Origin: Candidatus Bathyarchaeota archaeon
GTDB lineage: Archaea > Thermoproteota > Bathyarchaeia > TCS64
Assembly (NCBI GenBank): GCA_026014875.1
Contig: JAOZHO010000037.1
Coordinates: 248,001-312,000, forward strand
DNA length: 64,000 nucleotides
Reading direction: 5' to 3'
Made by a program: the position numbers and the translations under genes. The notes under the pieces are model-generated. The model was given only the letters and a program-made list of their open reading frames with translations. It was not told the origin of the DNA and did not search any database. Shown in pieces: positions 57,316 to 64,000 of this stretch; within the stretch, counting starts at the first letter, position 1, and each line of letters begins with the position of its first letter.

Positions 57316-58332
57316 ATGGACACCCTCGAGACCATCAGGGCCCTCCCCAAGGCCGAGCAGCACATCCACCTAGTCGGCTCCACCCAGCCCGAGACCCTCC
57401 TCTGGCTCGCCGAGCAGGGAGGCCTCGAGGTCCCCTTCGAGACCGTCGAGGAGGTCCGGGGATTCTTCAGCTACACCGACTTTGACCACTTCATCAGGGT
57501 CTACAGCACCGTGGTCGACTGCATCACAGAGGAGGCCCAGTTCGAACGCATCGCCTACGAGATGCTCGAGGCAGGCCACCGCTGCAACGTCAGGGACTTC
57601 GAGGCGAGCTTCTCCGCCCCAGACCACGTCCTCAAGGGCCTCGACTACGCTGGAATGCTGGACGCCATCAACAGGGGCCTGAGGAGGGGAAAGAGGGACT
57701 TCGGGGTCGACTGCCGCCTCCGGATCGACCTAGTCAGGAACTACGGCCCCGACTACGGGATGAAGGTCCTGGACTGGATCGAGGAGAAAGGGGAGAACAT
57801 CGTCGCCATCGACATCGGGGGCTCCGAGGCCGGATACCCCCCCGAGCCCTACAGGTCCGTATACCAACGAGCCCGAGAGATGGGGCTCCGCCTCGTCGCC
57901 CACGCGGGAGAGGCTGCTGGCCTCGAGAGCGTCTGGGGGGCTGTGAAGGGGCTGGGGGTGGAAAGGATAGGCCACGGGACTGTCGCGGTGAAGGACCCGG
58001 AGCTCATAGAATTCATCGCCGAGAGAAACGTGACCATCGAGGCTTGCCCTGTGAGCAACGTGAGGACGGGCGCCGTCGCCTCGGTGGCGGACCACCCCAT
58101 CAGAGAGTTCATCGACAACGGCATCAGGGTGACTGTAAACAGCGACGACCCCCCCATGTTCGGCACGGACATGAACAACGAGTACGTCCAGCTCCACAGG
58201 CAGCTGGGGTTCACGGTGCCCGAACTCTTCAAGCTGAGCCTCAACGCCGTCGACTCGGCCTTCCTACCAGAGGAAGATAAGGCGGCTCTGAGGGAGCGAT
58301 TCGTCGACGAGTACACAGCTCTGACGGAGTGA
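57316..58332 (+). CDS. add: Adenosine/MTA deaminase
   Basis: The 338-residue amidohydrolase has adenosine deaminase motifs: HIHLVGS (metal His16 and His18), LVAHAGEAAG (about 193-202, His and catalytic Glu), GHGTVAV and NSDDPPMFGTD (metal and catalytic Asp pair, about 275-285). It deaminates adenosine or a related nucleoside such as methylthioadenosine. In this window it may take adenosine from SAH hydrolase. It has a compact leader after A/T-rich DNA. Confidence 0.9.
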   Translation: MDTLETIRALPKAEQHIHLVGSTQPETLLWLAEQGGLEVPFETVEEVRGFFSYTDFDHFIRVYSTVVDCITEEAQFERIAYEMLEAGHRCNVRDFEASFSAPDHVLKGLDYAGMLDAINRGLRRGKRDFGVDCRLRIDLVRNYGPDYGMKVLDWIEEKGENIVAIDIGGSEAGYPPEPYRSVYQRAREMGLRLVAHAGEAAGLESVWGAVKGLGVERIGHGTVAVKDPELIEFIAERNVTIEACPVSNVRTGAVASVADHPIREFIDNGIRVTVNSDDPPMFGTDMNNEYVQLHRQLGFTVPELFKLSLNAVDSAFLPEEDKAALRERFVDEYTALTE

Positions 58333-58510
58333 ATCCCGCGGGGTTCCACGCCCTAGGCCTCCTTGATCATTTAGTTTGAGGGATAAGTCGGTGATAGCAC
58401 AAGAAATATCAACCCCTTCACTGTATCAGTTTCAGCACGAATAGAGGTGTATTAAACTCAAATCGAATAATGAAGGGGGTCACAAGTACCCCCTGGACAG
58501 ACCGGCACTG

Positions 58511-60145
58511 GTGACATGCGGCCTACCCTACGTGAACGGCCCCGCCCACATCGCCCACCTAAGGACCTACGTCCCCGCGGACATCTTCGTGAGGTTCCTC
58601 AGGAAGATGGGGCAGAAGGTGGTCTTCTTCTGCGGCTCGGACACCCACGGCACGCCCATCACTGTGAAGGCCGAGGCGGAGGGGGTCACCCCCCTGGACA
58701 TCGTCGAGGAGTATCATCAGCACTTCCTAGAGTTCTTCCCCAGGATGGGAATCCACTTCACCAACTACGGTAGCACCGACCACCCCTTCACCCATAACCG
58801 GACCATCCAGATAGTGGACGCCCTCAGGAAGAACGGGTACGTCTACGCCAAGAACATCAAGCTACCCTACTGCCCCAACTGCGACCGCTTCCTCCCGGAC
58901 CGCTACCAGAGAGGCGTATGCCCCCACTGCGGCGCCTCGGCCAGGGGGGACGAGTGCGACCAGGGCTGCGGCCGGTACCTAGAGCCCGGGGAGCTCATGG
59001 ACCCGAGGTGCAGCATCTGCGGGACCAAGCCCGAGATGAAGGAGACCCGCCACTACTTCCTCAAGCTCACCGCGTTCGAGGACTTCCTCACGGAGTACCT
59101 CACCCAGCTGGATGGGACCGAGATTGCGAGGAACTACGCCCTGAAGTGGGTGGAGGGAGGCCTCAAGGACTGGAACATCACCCGGAACCTGGACTGGGGG
59201 GTCAAGGTCCCCGGCGAGGAGGGGCTCGTCTACTACGTCTGGGTCGACGCCCCCATCGGGTACATCGGCTCAACAGAGGAGTGGGCCGAGCGCACCGGGG
59301 GGGACTGGGAGTACTACTGGAAAGGGCCGGGCGCCCTCATCCACTTCATCGGGCCCGGCATCATCTACCACCACTGCCTCTTCTGGCCCAGCATGCTCAA
59401 GGGGGCAGGGTACAGCGTCCCCGACGCAGTCATCGCCTCAGGGACCATGAAGGTGGAAGGCCACGTCTTCAGCAAGAGCAGGGGCTATGTCATCTGGGTC
59501 GGGGAGGACTACCTCGACAAGGGCCTGGACCCCGACGCCCTCAGGTACTATATCGCGAGCTACACGGGGCATACCCGGGACCTCGACTTCGCCTGGCAGG
59601 CTTACGGCGAGAAGTTGAACAAGGAGCTCGTGGGGACCCTGGGCAACTTCCTGTACAGGACCCTCCTCTTCGCCTACCGCAACTACGAGGCGATACCCGA
59701 GGGGGAGGTGGAGCCCGAGGTGAGAGCCGAGGTCGAGAAGACCATCGAGGCGATAAGGGACGGACTCGACGAGTACGAGTTCAAAAAGATCGCCGACGCA
59801 GTCATGGGCCTAGCGGCCTACGGCAACCGCTACCTCCAATCCAGGGAGCCATGGAAGCTCACCAAGACGAACCCCGAGAAGGACGCCGAGACCATCCACA
59901 ACTGCCTCTGGCTCACCAAGGCCCTGGCAGTCCTCATGGAGCCCCTGCTCCCCTCCAAGGCCGAGGCGGTCTGGGAGCAGCTGGGGACCCCGAAGAAGGA
60001 CGTGCCCCTTGCCGAGGCCCTGGAGCCCCTTGAGGGGGGCACCCCCCTCGCGAAGCCCAAGCCCCTCTTCGAGCAGATCTCCGACGAGACCCTCGCCGAG
60101 CTGGGCGAGATGGTCTCCAAGAGGATCGAAGAGGCCTCGGGCTGA
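58511..60145 (+). CDS. metG: Methionyl-tRNA synthetase
   Basis: The 544-residue enzyme charges tRNA with methionine. GLPYVNGPAHIAHL is the HIGH-type signature, a zinc-binding insertion has two Cys sets (CPNC ... CPHC; C ... CSIC), and FSKSRGYVIW holds the KMSKS-type loop. The GTG start lacks the usual lysine-rich head. The codons before it (KYPLDRPAL) look like true protein in this frame, but no start is available. An ATG at 58470 would join if one G were added to the run at 58475-58479. The C-terminal tRNA-binding extension seen in some species is absent. Confidence 0.93.
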   Translation: MTCGLPYVNGPAHIAHLRTYVPADIFVRFLRKMGQKVVFFCGSDTHGTPITVKAEAEGVTPLDIVEEYHQHFLEFFPRMGIHFTNYGSTDHPFTHNRTIQIVDALRKNGYVYAKNIKLPYCPNCDRFLPDRYQRGVCPHCGASARGDECDQGCGRYLEPGELMDPRCSICGTKPEMKETRHYFLKLTAFEDFLTEYLTQLDGTEIARNYALKWVEGGLKDWNITRNLDWGVKVPGEEGLVYYVWVDAPIGYIGSTEEWAERTGGDWEYYWKGPGALIHFIGPGIIYHHCLFWPSMLKGAGYSVPDAVIASGTMKVEGHVFSKSRGYVIWVGEDYLDKGLDPDALRYYIASYTGHTRDLDFAWQAYGEKLNKELVGTLGNFLYRTLLFAYRNYEAIPEGEVEPEVRAEVEKTIEAIRDGLDEYEFKKIADAVMGLAAYGNRYLQSREPWKLTKTNPEKDAETIHNCLWLTKALAVLMEPLLPSKAEAVWEQLGTPKKDVPLAEALEPLEGGTPLAKPKPLFEQISDETLAELGEMVSKRIEEASG

Positions 60146-60158
60146 GAAGGATGCCCTG

Positions 60159-60800
60159 ATGGAGCTCAGGATCGACCTCCACCTCCACACGACCCTGAGC
60201 CAGGACAGCATAGTCACCCTGGAGGATGCCATCGAGGGATGCCGGAGGCTTGGCCTCGACGGGTTCGCAGTGACGAACCATGACGTGCTCACGAGGATAC
60301 CCGAGTCTGCGCTTGACGATTCCGGGCTCATCATTCTCCCCGGGGTCGAGATCAAGGCCGAGGGGATTCACATCGGCGCCTTCGACATTCAGGAGCTGCC
60401 CGAGGATAAGTTGAGCCTCGGTGAGACAGTGGACAGTATCCACGATCAGGGGGGCTTCGCCGTCATCTGTCACGCCCACTCGGTTCTGGGAACCTGGCTG
60501 AACAGAGGGAGTATTGTGGAGGCGGGGTTCGACCTGGTGGAGGTCGCGAACGCCTATCAGTTCCCCTACGGGATGATGGTGGAATTGAACAGGAGGCTCG
60601 CGAGGAGGCTGGGGCGCCCCGAGACCGGGGGGAGCGACTCCCACATCCCCGGCACGGTGGGGAGGGCCTACACGGTCCTCGAGGCCGAGGAGAGATCCAC
60701 TGAGGGCGTATTGGATGCCCTCAGGAAGGGGAGGTGCAGGGGGGAAGGACGGGGGATCTCCCTGAGGGAGAGGATGAAGTGGCCTAAGGTCAGAGTGTAG
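60159..60800 (+). CDS. PHP-domain phosphoesterase
   Basis: The 213-residue protein has the PHP motifs: RIDLHLHTTLSQDS (His-x-His), AVTNHDVL, PGVEIKA, CHAHSV and GGSDSH (late metal ligands). PHP proteins remove phosphate from nucleotides or sugars or act as polymerase editing domains; this short stand-alone form is usually a small-molecule phosphoesterase. ATG at 60159 lies 13 bases after the metG stop, so the two genes are in one transcript. The frame upstream of this ATG is a shadow of metG. Confidence 0.87.
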   Translation: MELRIDLHLHTTLSQDSIVTLEDAIEGCRRLGLDGFAVTNHDVLTRIPESALDDSGLIILPGVEIKAEGIHIGAFDIQELPEDKLSLGETVDSIHDQGGFAVICHAHSVLGTWLNRGSIVEAGFDLVEVANAYQFPYGMMVELNRRLARRLGRPETGGSDSHIPGTVGRAYTVLEAEERSTEGVLDALRKGRCRGEGRGISLRERMKWPKVRV

Positions 60801-60838
60801 AATTGATGGTCTGAATTTAAAAACGTCGATCCGTGTTA

Positions 60839-62206
60839 ATGAAGCAGGCTCTGGGGGCGGACGCGTTTTCGGATAATGAGCGGAGATATCGGGAGGCCAT
60901 CGAGTGGCTCTTCGCGGTCAGGAGGTTCGGCTCCAGGCTGGGGCTGAAGTATGTCAGTCACCTCCTCTCGCGGATAGGAGACCCTCAGGACGACTTCAGA
61001 TCCGTGCACATCACGGGAACCAACGGGAAGGGCTCCACGACGAACATGGTGGCATCCATCCTCGCCGAGGCGGGATTCAGGGTCGGAATGTTCACCTCCC
61101 CCCACCTGTCCACCTTCACGGAGCGCATCCAGGTCAACGGCAGCCAGATCCCCGTAGCTGACGTGCTCAGGCTCGTGGATGATATTAGGCCCCTCTGCGA
61201 GGAGATGGAGACGGACCCCGAGCTGAGGCACCCGACATTCTTCGAGATCATCACAGCGATGGCCTTCAAGTACTTCTCGGAGGAGGGGATCTATTTCGCC
61301 GTCCTCGAGGTGGGGATGGGGGGGAGGCTCGACGCCACCAACGTGGTGAAGGCCCTGGTCTCCGTCATCACCAACGTCAGCCTCGAACACACCGAGGTCC
61401 TGGGAGACACGGTCCTGGAGATCGCTGAGAAGAAGGCGGGGATAATCAAGGAGGGGGGAGTCCTCGTCACCGCCACCCAGGACGACGATGTGTACGCGTT
61501 ATTCGAGAAGACCTGTGAGGCCGTTGGCTCCAGAATATTCAGGGTGGGCACGGACATCAAGTTCGAGAGGGTGAGCGCCGACTACGAGGGGCAGAGGTTC
61601 AGGCTGGAGGGGATCCGGGACAAGTACGAAGAGCTCAATCTGCCTCTCATCGGAGAGCATCAACTCCTCAACGCCGCGGCCGCGGTGGGTGCCGTGGAGG
61701 CGCTTGGGTTCCACGGCGTCGATGTCTCCAAGGAAGCCATCGAGAGGGGGCTGGGGAATGTGAAGTGGCCCGGGAGGATGGAGGTGGTCCAGAGGAAGCC
61801 CCTGGTCGTCCTGGACGGGGCCAAGGACGTCGAGGCGACGAAGGCCGTCAAGGAGGCCCTGCTGGGGGAGTTCTCCTACGAGAGGCTGGTCGCGGTGGTG
61901 AGCATCTCCTCGGACAAGAAGATCCCCCTGATGATGGGGGAGCTGTCCCAGGCCGTGGACCATTACGTGGTCACCACCCATGGGGTCATGGGGCGAGCGG
62001 CGGATCCCACCCTCATCGTCGAGGAAGCGGACAAGTCCGGGAAACCGAGCGAGATCGTTCCCGACGTGAAGGATGCCATCGGGCGGGCCATGGAGCTGGC
62101 GGGGGAGGACGGCATGGTGATCGTCGTGGGCTCCCTCTTCCTGGTCGGGGAGGTCAGGGAGCTCTGGTTCGAGCCCCAGAACCCCTACGCCCACCTTGAG
62201 AGATAG
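60839..62206 (+). CDS. folC: Folylpolyglutamate/dihydrofolate synthase family ligase
   Basis: The ~455-residue protein is a Mur-ligase-like enzyme: the ATP loop HITGTNGKGSTTNMVASILAE (about 58-78), FTSPHLSTFTERIQVNG, EVGMGGRLDATNVV, ITNVSLEHTEVLGDT and GEHQLLNAAAAVGA. It adds glutamate to folate-type or pterin-like cofactors; in archaea it may act on methanopterin-like or F420-type compounds. ATG at 60839 (GTG two codons earlier is also open). It follows the PHP gene. Confidence 0.92.
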   Translation: MKQALGADAFSDNERRYREAIEWLFAVRRFGSRLGLKYVSHLLSRIGDPQDDFRSVHITGTNGKGSTTNMVASILAEAGFRVGMFTSPHLSTFTERIQVNGSQIPVADVLRLVDDIRPLCEEMETDPELRHPTFFEIITAMAFKYFSEEGIYFAVLEVGMGGRLDATNVVKALVSVITNVSLEHTEVLGDTVLEIAEKKAGIIKEGGVLVTATQDDDVYALFEKTCEAVGSRIFRVGTDIKFERVSADYEGQRFRLEGIRDKYEELNLPLIGEHQLLNAAAAVGAVEALGFHGVDVSKEAIERGLGNVKWPGRMEVVQRKPLVVLDGAKDVEATKAVKEALLGEFSYERLVAVVSISSDKKIPLMMGELSQAVDHYVVTTHGVMGRAADPTLIVEEADKSGKPSEIVPDVKDAIGRAMELAGEDGMVIVVGSLFLVGEVRELWFEPQNPYAHLER

Positions 62207-62294
62207 ATGAGGCAAGGACTGCTCGGGTGATTAATCTCACTAATCCGGGTTCTAATTGGGATAGAGGAGAAACGGTTGAAAAGATTCTAGGGGC

Positions 62295-63410
62295 TCAGCG
62301 GTACATCTTGTTCTCGATGTCGTAGAGCCCGAAGTCGATGCCCAGGTGGATCTCCGGCATGGCGTAGGGCTCCATCTGGTGGAGCTTCACCACCGGGAGC
62401 TCGTAGCCGCTCACCAGGTGAGGGCTCCTGATGCCTGTGAGCACCAGGGTGACCCGGAGCATGTCGTTGAGGTCGGGGTCGACCCTGCTGCCCCAGATGA
62501 CCATGGCCTTGTCCCCCATCATCTCTGTAACGTACTCTGCGGCCCTGACGGCCTCGCCTAGGGTCATGTCGGGTCCGCCGCTGATGTGGATGAGTGCCCC
62601 GTCGGCGCCGCTGTAGTCCACGTCGAGGAGCATGTGCTCCAGGGCGTTGCGTGCGGCGTCCTCGGCCCGCTCCGGGGAGTTGCTCTGGCCCATGCCTACT
62701 ATGGCGACGTCTCCCTTTGACATGATGGTGCGGAAGTCGGCGAAGTCTAGGTTGATGAGGCTCGGCAGTGCGATGGTCTCCACGATTCCCTTCACCATGT
62801 TCGCCAGGATGCTGTCGGCGAATGTGAAGGCGGTGTTGATGGGCAGCTGTGGAACTAGGTCCATGAGCTTGTTGTTGTCGATTATCACCGTCGTGTGCGT
62901 GGTCTTCCTCATCTTTTTCAACCCCTCAATGGCGTATTCGAAGCGACCCTTCTCGTGACGGAAAGGCATGGTGACGACACCGACCACGATAGCCCCCTTC
63001 TGCCGGGCGATCTCGGCCACCACGGGGGCCGCCCCGGTCCCGGTCCCTCCGCCCATGCCTGCTGCAATGAAAACGATATCGGCTCCCGTGATGAGACGCT
63101 CCAGGGTGTCGACGCTCTCCAGCATCGCGTCCCTGCCCACTTCGGGCATGTTCCCCGCGCCGAGGCCCCGGGTTATCTGCTCCCCGATGAGAACCTTCTT
63201 GTCGGCGTGGATGGTGTCCAGGTGCTGGACATCGGTGTTGATGGCGATGCACTCCGCCCCGCTGATTCCGGATTTCATCAGCCGGCTGAGGGTGTTGTTA
63301 CCGCATCCCCCGACCCCTACGATCATGATCTTACACTCTCCGGGCCTCCGAAGCCCCCTGGCATCCACCTCGTGGCGGGTCCAGCTCAACGCCTTTTCCA
63401 TGAGAACCAT
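62295..63410 (-). CDS. ftsZ: Cell division protein FtsZ
   Basis: The 371-residue tubulin-like GTPase forms the division ring. GTP-binding marks are IVGVGGCGNNTLSRL (about 30-45), GMGGGTGTGAAPVVAE (the tubulin signature, about 118-133) and MPFRHEKGRFEYA. The T7 region has NLDFADFRTIMSKGDVAIVGMG, where the catalytic Asp lies. It has no long C-terminal tail, and the end (FGLYDIENKMYR) is short. Its start is divergent from the tRNA-modifying gene at the right edge. Confidence 0.95.
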   Translation of the reverse strand: MVLMEKALSWTRHEVDARGLRRPGECKIMIVGVGGCGNNTLSRLMKSGISGAECIAINTDVQHLDTIHADKKVLIGEQITRGLGAGNMPEVGRDAMLESVDTLERLITGADIVFIAAGMGGGTGTGAAPVVAEIARQKGAIVVGVVTMPFRHEKGRFEYAIEGLKKMRKTTHTTVIIDNNKLMDLVPQLPINTAFTFADSILANMVKGIVETIALPSLINLDFADFRTIMSKGDVAIVGMGQSNSPERAEDAARNALEHMLLDVDYSGADGALIHISGGPDMTLGEAVRAAEYVTEMMGDKAMVIWGSRVDPDLNDMLRVTLVLTGIRSPHLVSGYELPVVKLHQMEPYAMPEIHLGIDFGLYDIENKMYR

Positions 63411-63883
63411 TTATCAATCCCTCCAGAAACACCCCGGGGGTTGTCCCCCCTACCTCAAGATTGTCTCATAAGGTCGGGTATTATCTGAACTGTATCAGTT
63501 ATTCTCATCAAGTGCTAATAACGTCTGGGGAACGAGGGATTATACAAGATAACAGGGACAAAGGAATCCCGTAAAAACCAGCAGGTTATATTAACAGACT
63601 CGTGTATTTTTCCCCGTTTTACCTCCGAATGAAGGCTAAATATCCCGTATTTACGTGTTAAATCTAGGAAATTTAGCATTACAAATCAGACGAATTTACA
63701 TGCCACATGCAAAAGACGCGGAGCGTTCCTTCGAGATTATCAAAACGAGGCACCGAAAAATCCCTTATAAATCTTTCAAACTTCGATTTTTTCGAACAGT
63801 TAGGAAGGAAAATAAGCCCCCGTTTACTCCAACTCGCACGGTTTATCAGGGAGCCAGAGCCAAGAACAGAGGAGCGTGAGCCG
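63411..63883. other. Divergent promoter region between ftsZ and mtaB
   Basis: The 470 bases between the divergent genes are A/T-rich. CTTATAAATC at 63764-63773 is a good TATA box for mtaB, with a purine-rich BRE-like GAAAAAT just before. Several other A/T runs near 63580-63650 may belong to the ftsZ promoter. A 74-residue frame crosses it (63655-63879), but its codon and amino-acid pattern is not gene-like. Confidence 0.45.
63764..63773 (+). promoter_or_regulatory. TATA box for mtaB
   Basis: CTTATAAATC with a BRE-like GAAAAAT before it; transcription would start near 63795, giving a leader of about 85 bases that ends in GGAG nine bases before the TTG start. Confidence 0.5.
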
Positions 63884-64000
63884 TTGGCGAGGGTATACGT
63901 CGAGACGTATGGATGCAGCGCGAACCTGGCCGACTCCGAGATGGTCCAGGGCCTCCTGGGGAAGGCCGGACACACCATCGCGGGGGAACCGGAGTCCGCC
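63884..64000 (+). CDS. mtaB: tRNA methylthiotransferase (MtaB/CDKAL1-type), 3' end outside the window
   Basis: The first 39 residues (ARVYVETYGCSANLADSEMV, then QGLLGKAGHTIAG) match the start of the radical-SAM methylthiotransferase family, with the first cluster Cys in YGCS. Archaeal members convert t6A to ms2t6A at tRNA position 37. The TTG start follows GGAG by nine bases; no better in-frame start lies upstream. The rest is beyond the window. Confidence 0.85.
   Translation, partial: MARVYVETYGCSANLADSEMVQGLLGKAGHTIAGEPESA

Noticed and set aside
63655-63879. 74-residue frame upstream of mtaB
   Set aside because: It overlaps the TATA box of mtaB, has no ribosome-binding site, and has irregular codon use.
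1-64000. tRNA, rRNA or other structured RNA genes
   Set aside because: I scanned gene-free stretches for T-arm-like GTTCGA/GTTCAA with flanking stems and found no cloverleaf. Candidates at 27968 and 28259 do not pair. No rRNA-like sequence is present.

Overview
The window is a chromosomal segment of an archaeon with high GC content (roughly 60%, estimated by eye). Archaeal markers are aIF2-beta with its DUF424 neighbour, an archaeal-type FtsZ, a geranylgeranyl-reductase-family flavoprotein, the branched-chain polyamine synthase BpsA (DUF43), tight TATA-like promoters with very short leaders, and an archaeal MtaB/CDKAL1-type gene at the right edge. BpsA hints at a thermophilic lifestyle. Having FtsZ argues against most Crenarchaeota. 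An uncultured lineage such as Bathyarchaeia is possible, but the sequence alone does not settle the lineage.

Layout. (1) 1-500: end of a membrane protein gene and a tiny membrane protein. (2) 547-6289, viral block A: terminase large subunit, a COG2401-type ATPase-acetyltransferase, two small genes, a VapBC pair, an AT-rich nuclease gene and a decayed terminase tail. (3) 6377-16075: cellular genes (FAH-family hydrolase, secreted GH16-like protein, ABC exporter, two MFS transporters, gamma-glutamyltransferase, ferredoxin-like protein, metallo-beta-lactamase-fold hydrolase). (4) 16122-24253, viral block B: beta-helix spike, connector and tail genes to a holin-like protein. (5) 24365-32151: cellular genes in gene-poor, repeat-rich DNA (amidohydrolase, BlaI-like regulator with an isoprenylcysteine-methyltransferase-like protein, DUF1847, ECF S component, geranylgeranyl reductase). 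(6) 32280-39549, viral block C: capsid remnant, head-tail adaptor, an AT-rich HNH endonuclease with an NTP pyrophosphatase, major capsid, cement, protease/scaffold, portal, and small regulators. (7) 39613-64000: cellular genes with transport/acetate (OFA transporter, broken acetate transporter, acetyl-CoA synthetase), methyl-cycle and polyamine metabolism (SAH hydrolase, BpsA, AdoMetDC homologue, MTA phosphorylase, adenosine/MTA deaminase), translation (aIF2-beta, MetRS, MtaB), FolC and FtsZ.

The most unusual feature is the viral gene set. The three blocks together encode an apparently complete HK97-type head and siphovirus-like tail, all on the minus strand and in an order that is a circular permutation of the canonical one. 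They are separated by about 10 kb and 8 kb of ordinary cellular genes, and I see no integrase, replication or endolysin gene. Five operon starts in all three blocks share a two-box promoter element: TTnnACC, exactly ten bases, then GAAAAT or GAAATT. This suggests the dispersed blocks are still one regulon, either a split provirus or a domesticated, gene-transfer-agent-like particle. Truncated duplicates of terminase and capsid genes lie next to two AT-rich nuclease cargo islands, which suggests recombination with a second related virus. A classic -1 frameshift site (A AAA AAA) in the tail chaperone genes and a nested scaffold start in the protease gene fit functional virion genes.
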